Assembly (NCBI GenBank): GCA_021296215.1 | Contig: JAGWBA010000021.1 | Span: 1 to 55,782, forward strand | Reading direction: 5' to 3' | Origin: Flavobacteriales bacterium | GTDB taxonomy: Bacteria > Bacteroidota > Bacteroidia > Flavobacteriales > ECT2AJA-044 | DNA length: 55,782 nt | In this document: piece by piece, positions 52,895 through 55,782 of the stretch | Layout: every line of letters starts with the position of its first letter | Numbering within the stretch: position 1 is the first letter of the stretch | Made by a program: the position numbers and the translations under genes | Notes under the pieces: model-generated | The model's input: only the letters and a program-made list of their open reading frames with translations | Told to the model about the DNA's origin: nothing | Databases searched by the model: none

Positions 52895-54132
52895 TACTTC
52901 TTCTCTACGATATCGTTGTTGAGGAGATCCTGAGCCACCGTTCTATACGGTCCGGTAATGATTTCCGTACTGTCCGAAACGCCTGAAGTGATCTCGATAA
53001 AGGTATCGTCTTGTACACCGGTTTCAACCGCCTTGAGCACGGCCTTTCCTTCTTCGTAAAGAAAAATGACCTCGAAACGCTCATCGCTTTCTCCGAATCG
53101 GTTACCCAATCGGGTGGCCGAACTCGATGTGTCGTTCCGAGTGGTCACAGACTGAATAGGAACCGTAAGGATGTCCTTCGCCACCTCGGTAATGATATCC
53201 ACGGTAGCGGTCATCCCGGGTCTAAACGGGCTTTTTCCATTTTTTCCCAATTCGGTGTAGCTGTCGCGCAGGATGCGGATCTTCACTTCGAAGTTCGTCA
53301 CCTGGTCGGCGCTCACGTTCACAAGGTCCGCCGAACTGGCGATCTCCGTGACTATTCCTTTGAATTCGTGATCGAGATAAGCATCGACCTCGATATCCAC
53401 TGAATCGCCCACTTCAACTCGAACGATATCCGTTTCGTTTACGTTCACCACGACCTCCATATTATTGAGATTCGCAATGCGCATAAGCTCGGTTCCCTGC
53501 ATTTGATTGGTCCCCACTACCCGTTCTCCAAGCTCAACGTGCAGCGCGGAAATGGTTCCGGAATCGGGTGCGTAAATAGTCGTTCTAGCGAGGTTATCAC
53601 GGGCTTCTTTCAAGCTCGCCTCTCCGTTCTTCACCATGGCCTCAGCCGATTCTACGCCGAGCTTGGCCACTTCGTATGCACGAACGATCTGATCCCACTG
53701 TGCGGTAGAGATCACCCCTTTTTTGTGAAGTGGTTCGTTGCGATCGTAGTTGTTCTCCGCCTCGACCAATTGAGCGCGGGACGAACTCAAATTGGCACGC
53801 GACTGATTCAGCGAAGCCTCGGCCCTGTCTACCGCAGCTTCGATCAAATCGGGGTTGATGCGCACCAGAAGCTCACCATTGCTCACGCGCTGTCCTTCAA
53901 CTACTGGTAAATCCACGATCTCTCCTGAGACCTCAGGTGCGAGTTTGACCTCTTTCTCGGGTTGGATCTTACCGCTGGCACTCACCGTCTCAATGATGGT
54001 GCGTCGAGCAGCGTAATCGATTTCCACTTCAATAGAACTGGATTCTCCGAACCAACCTTGTTTTTTGCCGATGACGCCTACGATCATTAAAATGACCACG
54101 GCAATAATGATGTAGCGAATCGTTTTGCTCAT
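52894..54132 (-). CDS. Periplasmic adaptor (HlyD/MacA-type) of an efflux system
   Basis: A 412-residue membrane-fusion protein: one N-terminal membrane helix (IRYIIIAVVILMIVGVIG, about 5-22), lipoyl/barrel halves (SGKIQPEKEVKLAPEVSGEI; APDSGTISALHVELGERVVG) flanking an alpha-helical hairpin of about 90 residues (SLNQSRANLSSSRAQLVEAE), then beta-barrel and membrane-proximal domains. It bridges an inner-membrane pump to TolC. Three bases after tolC. No ABC or RND pump gene follows; tsaB does instead. In Bacteroidota an ABC ATPase and permease usually accompany this pair, so the pump is encoded elsewhere, possibly including the permease at 15179. Confidence 0.9.
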   Translation of the reverse strand: MSKTIRYIIIAVVILMIVGVIGKKQGWFGESSSIEVEIDYAARRTIIETVSASGKIQPEKEVKLAPEVSGEIVDLPVVEGQRVSNGELLVRINPDLIEAAVDRAEASLNQSRANLSSSRAQLVEAENNYDRNEPLHKKGVISTAQWDQIVRAYEVAKLGVESAEAMVKNGEASLKEARDNLARTTIYAPDSGTISALHVELGERVVGTNQMQGTELMRIANLNNMEVVVNVNETDIVRVEVGDSVDIEVDAYLDHEFKGIVTEIASSADLVNVSADQVTNFEVKIRILRDSYTELGKNGKSPFRPGMTATVDIITEVAKDILTVPIQSVTTRNDTSSSATRLGNRFGESDERFEVIFLYEEGKAVLKAVETGVQDDTFIEITSGVSDSTEIITGPYRTVAQDLLNNDIVEKK

Positions 54133-54135
54133 GAC

Positions 54136-55491
54136 CTATCGGAGTTGCATGTTACCGTAATAGAAATCGAGTACTCGATACTTGAAGATGTAGTCGTACT
54201 TGGCCCGAAGTAAGGAAGACTCAGCCCGGGTCAGGTTGTTCTTCGCCACGTTGTAATCGACCACATTGACTACACCTACATTGTATCTTTCTTCCGTGTA
54301 CTTAAATGCTTCGCGGTTGCTCTTCACGGCCACCTGAGCTGCATCATATGCCTTGAGGGCCGCAACGGCATCGGCATGCGCCTGCTGAATGCGCTGCAAG
54401 AGCTGGTTCTTCACGTTTTCGCGGTTGTTTACCGCGCGCAAGTAATTCAAATGAGAGCGGTTGACATTACTCTTGTTCTGACGGCGATTCAGGATCGGAA
54501 TACTCATATTCACCCCCACTCCCGTATTCCAGTTCTCACTTAGTTGATCGCCATAGGTATTCGCTTCTCCGGTAAACGGATCCGTTTTGAGCCGGTTGGT
54601 CCAAAAACTCGAGAAGTTACTCGATAACGATATGCTCGGAATGTATCCGGCCGATGATATTTTTTCATCGAGCTGTGCACTCTGAACACGAGCCTCGGCC
54701 GCAGGCAGATCGGGCTGCGTGTTCAACGCGGTCTGATATATCTCGTACGCCGTGTAGTTCAAAAGGGTCGGATCCGGCATTTCAATTTCCGGAGTTTCGA
54801 CGTCAAATCCCGTGTAGTCGTCGAGCTGCAGACGTTGCGCCAACTGGAGCAATGAAAGGTTGACGTTGTTCCGCGCTACGATCACGTTCTGATTCTCCTG
54901 AGCCAACTGAGCTTCGATCTCGTAAAGCTCGCCCTGCGGACTAGAGCCCGCGTCGACCAACTTCGAAGTACGATCGACTTGTTGCTGCGTAATATCGCGC
55001 TGTTCAAGAGCCACGCGAAGCTGCTCTTTCCCCAAAAGGATATTGACGTAATCGAGAGCAACGGTCAAAGCCAAATCGTTCTTGGCCTTCTCTAGGTCGA
55101 GCTGTGAAGCATTGTAGTTGACCTCGCTCTGAAGGGTCTGATTGTGAATCTGACCACCTCTAGAAATAGGTACGTTGGTTCCGATCCAATAACTATTCTG
55201 TCCGGTAAACTCAGTCGTGTTGATGTTGGTGACCGGGTTCGTGTTCAAACCCCAACCACCATTGTAGCTCACTTGAGCATTCAAGGTCGGATACCAAGCC
55301 TGTTTCGCCTGCAAATAATTCTCTTGATCGATCGCGGTCTGAATGGTCTGTGAACGTACCGTGAGGTTGTTCTCAACAGCGTATTCAACGCATTCTTGCA
55401 GCGACCAAAGCTTTGTTTCGGGTTCAGTCTGCGCTTGCAAACCGAAATCGAATGCCACACAAAGTGCAGCGAGGAGTAGATTCGATTTCAT
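54136..55491 (-). CDS. TolC-family outer-membrane efflux protein
   Basis: A 451-residue outer-membrane channel with a signal peptide (NLLLAALCVAFDFGLQAQ) and two outer-membrane efflux repeats (about 25-220 and 240-440). Each has long helices (LRVALEQRDITQQQVDRTSK; NQLLQRIQQAHADAVAALKA) and short strands. ALNTQPDLPAAEARVQSAQL is the family block at the second repeat start. ATG at 55491 gives a proper signal peptide. Preceded by TATATTTG (55515-55522, minus strand), a perfect -7 word. Leads the tolC-hlyD-tsaB transcript. Confidence 0.93.
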   Translation of the reverse strand: MKSNLLLAALCVAFDFGLQAQTEPETKLWSLQECVEYAVENNLTVRSQTIQTAIDQENYLQAKQAWYPTLNAQVSYNGGWGLNTNPVTNINTTEFTGQNSYWIGTNVPISRGGQIHNQTLQSEVNYNASQLDLEKAKNDLALTVALDYVNILLGKEQLRVALEQRDITQQQVDRTSKLVDAGSSPQGELYEIEAQLAQENQNVIVARNNVNLSLLQLAQRLQLDDYTGFDVETPEIEMPDPTLLNYTAYEIYQTALNTQPDLPAAEARVQSAQLDEKISSAGYIPSISLSSNFSSFWTNRLKTDPFTGEANTYGDQLSENWNTGVGVNMSIPILNRRQNKSNVNRSHLNYLRAVNNRENVKNQLLQRIQQAHADAVAALKAYDAAQVAVKSNREAFKYTEERYNVGVVNVVDYNVAKNNLTRAESSLLRAKYDYIFKYRVLDFYYGNMQLR

Positions 55492-55514
55492 GTGTTTCGT
55501 GTTTTCTGTACAAA

Positions 55515-55522
55515 CAAATATA
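55515..55522 (-). promoter_or_regulatory. Predicted -7 element of tolC-hlyD-tsaB
   Basis: TATATTTG fits TAnnTTTG, 23 bases upstream of the tolC ATG. The -33 TTTG is not obvious. Confidence 0.5.
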
Positions 55523-55550
55523 GATTTTTTTCCCAACGCCTGAAGTTTCT

Positions 55551-55563
55551 GCGCCTACGGCGC
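55551..55563. repeat. Highly iterated hairpin word, intergenic copy
   Basis: GCGCC-TAC-GGCGC. The extended form (ATCGCGCCGYAGGCGC on the minus strand) also occurs, with at most one change, inside lysC (5173-5185), the broken oxidoreductase (46270-46282) and yyaL (48813-48825). See the finding on this family. Confidence 0.7.
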
Positions 55564-55599
55564 GATGCATTTGTCTCGCCGACCTTTGAACTGAATGGG

Positions 55600-55700
55600 T
55601 GGCGCAGGTGTTGGTTGATTCAGTAGTTGGATGGTTGTATTGTTGTATAGTTGGATGGTTGAGAAAGAAAGTTATTGGTTAAAGGCTAATGGTTCTTGGC
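55600..55700. repeat. TTGGTTGATT / TTGGATGGTTG run
   Basis: TTGGTTGATTCAGTAGTTGGATGGTTG, a further TTGGATGGTTG, then AAGAAAGTTATTGGTTAAAGG and TAATGG. These are the same words as in the gaps near 1311, 14950, 37144, 47802 and 49986. No gene. Confidence 0.6.
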
Positions 55701-55706
55701 CAATAA

Positions 55707-55782
55707 GAGTCTGTTCAGAAAAGTGTGTCACTTAACTTAGTGATATGAAAAAGCAAGAAATATCGAAAGCCGGCTTACAAGA
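55707..55782 (+). mobile_element. Left end of an insertion sequence (IS256-like), cut by the window edge
   Basis: GAGTCTGTTCAGAAAAGTG resembles IS256-type terminal repeats, and an ATG 38 bases in (55745) opens MKKQEISKAGLQ, cut at the edge. The abrupt change from repeat-filled gap to a start-coded frame, with this end sequence, is the only support. The family call is tentative. Confidence 0.4.
55745..55782 (+). CDS. Putative transposase, N-terminal fragment
   Basis: Twelve codons only (MKKQEISKAGLQ) before the window ends. The call rests on the transposon-like end just upstream, not on the peptide itself. Confidence 0.35.
   Translation, partial: MKKQEISKAGLQ

Overview
The window looks like chromosome of a Bacteroidota bacterium, most likely order Flavobacteriales. 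The signs are T9SS-type C-terminal sorting domains (type A at 12651, type B at 31560 and 33476), TAnnTTTG promoter words, a fused ResB-CcsA cytochrome c maturation protein, an OlsF-like bifunctional acyltransferase and type III pantothenate kinase. Base composition is near half GC by eye. Family and species cannot be fixed from the sequence.

Layout. 1-2640: remains of a propeller/AraC-HTH regulator and an IS3-family element. 2641-2957: REP-like palindromes. 2958-16423: housekeeping and accessory genes: acetyltransferase-lysC-olsF operon, fbp, mfd, dgkA, a free-Met-sulfoxide reductase homologue, a MarR regulator facing a secreted peptidylarginine/agmatine deiminase, a DUF1801-like protein and an orphan MacB-type permease. 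16492-23547: purH, then the elongasome operon mreB-mreC-mreD-mrdA-rodA. 31336 down to 23753 (minus strand): envelope operon coaX, outer-membrane barrel, TPR protein, lptC, small membrane protein, CorC/HlyC protein, PpiD/SurA-like isomerase. Then come tRNA-Phe, two tandem T9SS adhesin-like paralogues and an M20 dipeptidase. 47721 down to 37215 (minus strand): a seven-gene electron-transfer module (membrane b-type cytochrome, Fe-S/FAD oxidoreductase, two multiheme c cytochromes, outer-membrane barrel, GW/OB-fold lipoprotein, ResB-CcsA). 47893-55491: YyaL-like thioredoxin-fold protein, PiT/PhoU phosphate transporter, tsaB, and an HlyD-TolC efflux pair. The right edge runs into the start of another insertion sequence.

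Main discovery. Six of the seven genes in the electron-transfer module are broken by in-frame stop codons of all three kinds and/or frameshifts. Two haem-binding cysteines and one Fe-S cysteine are also replaced. I see no such lesion in the coding genes between 2958 and 37111 or in the neighbouring yyaL, tsaB, hlyD and tolC genes. The lesions are therefore locus-specific, which points to en bloc decay of a porin-cytochrome-like pathway rather than sequencing error or recoding. The nearby phosphate transporter is broken too, with an internal deletion and an amber stop.

Second discovery. A short hairpin word (CC or CCC, loop GTA/GCA, complementary GG or GGG, read on either strand) recurs about 14 times inside genes and spacers. 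Its flanking arm bases co-vary to stay complementary, like a highly iterated palindrome. Several other intergenic repeat families (REP-like CCCCGGG palindromes, GTTCATG runs, GGTTGATT/TTGGATGG runs, AAGAAAGTTATTGG and ACTAAGAACT words) fill most gaps between transcription units.
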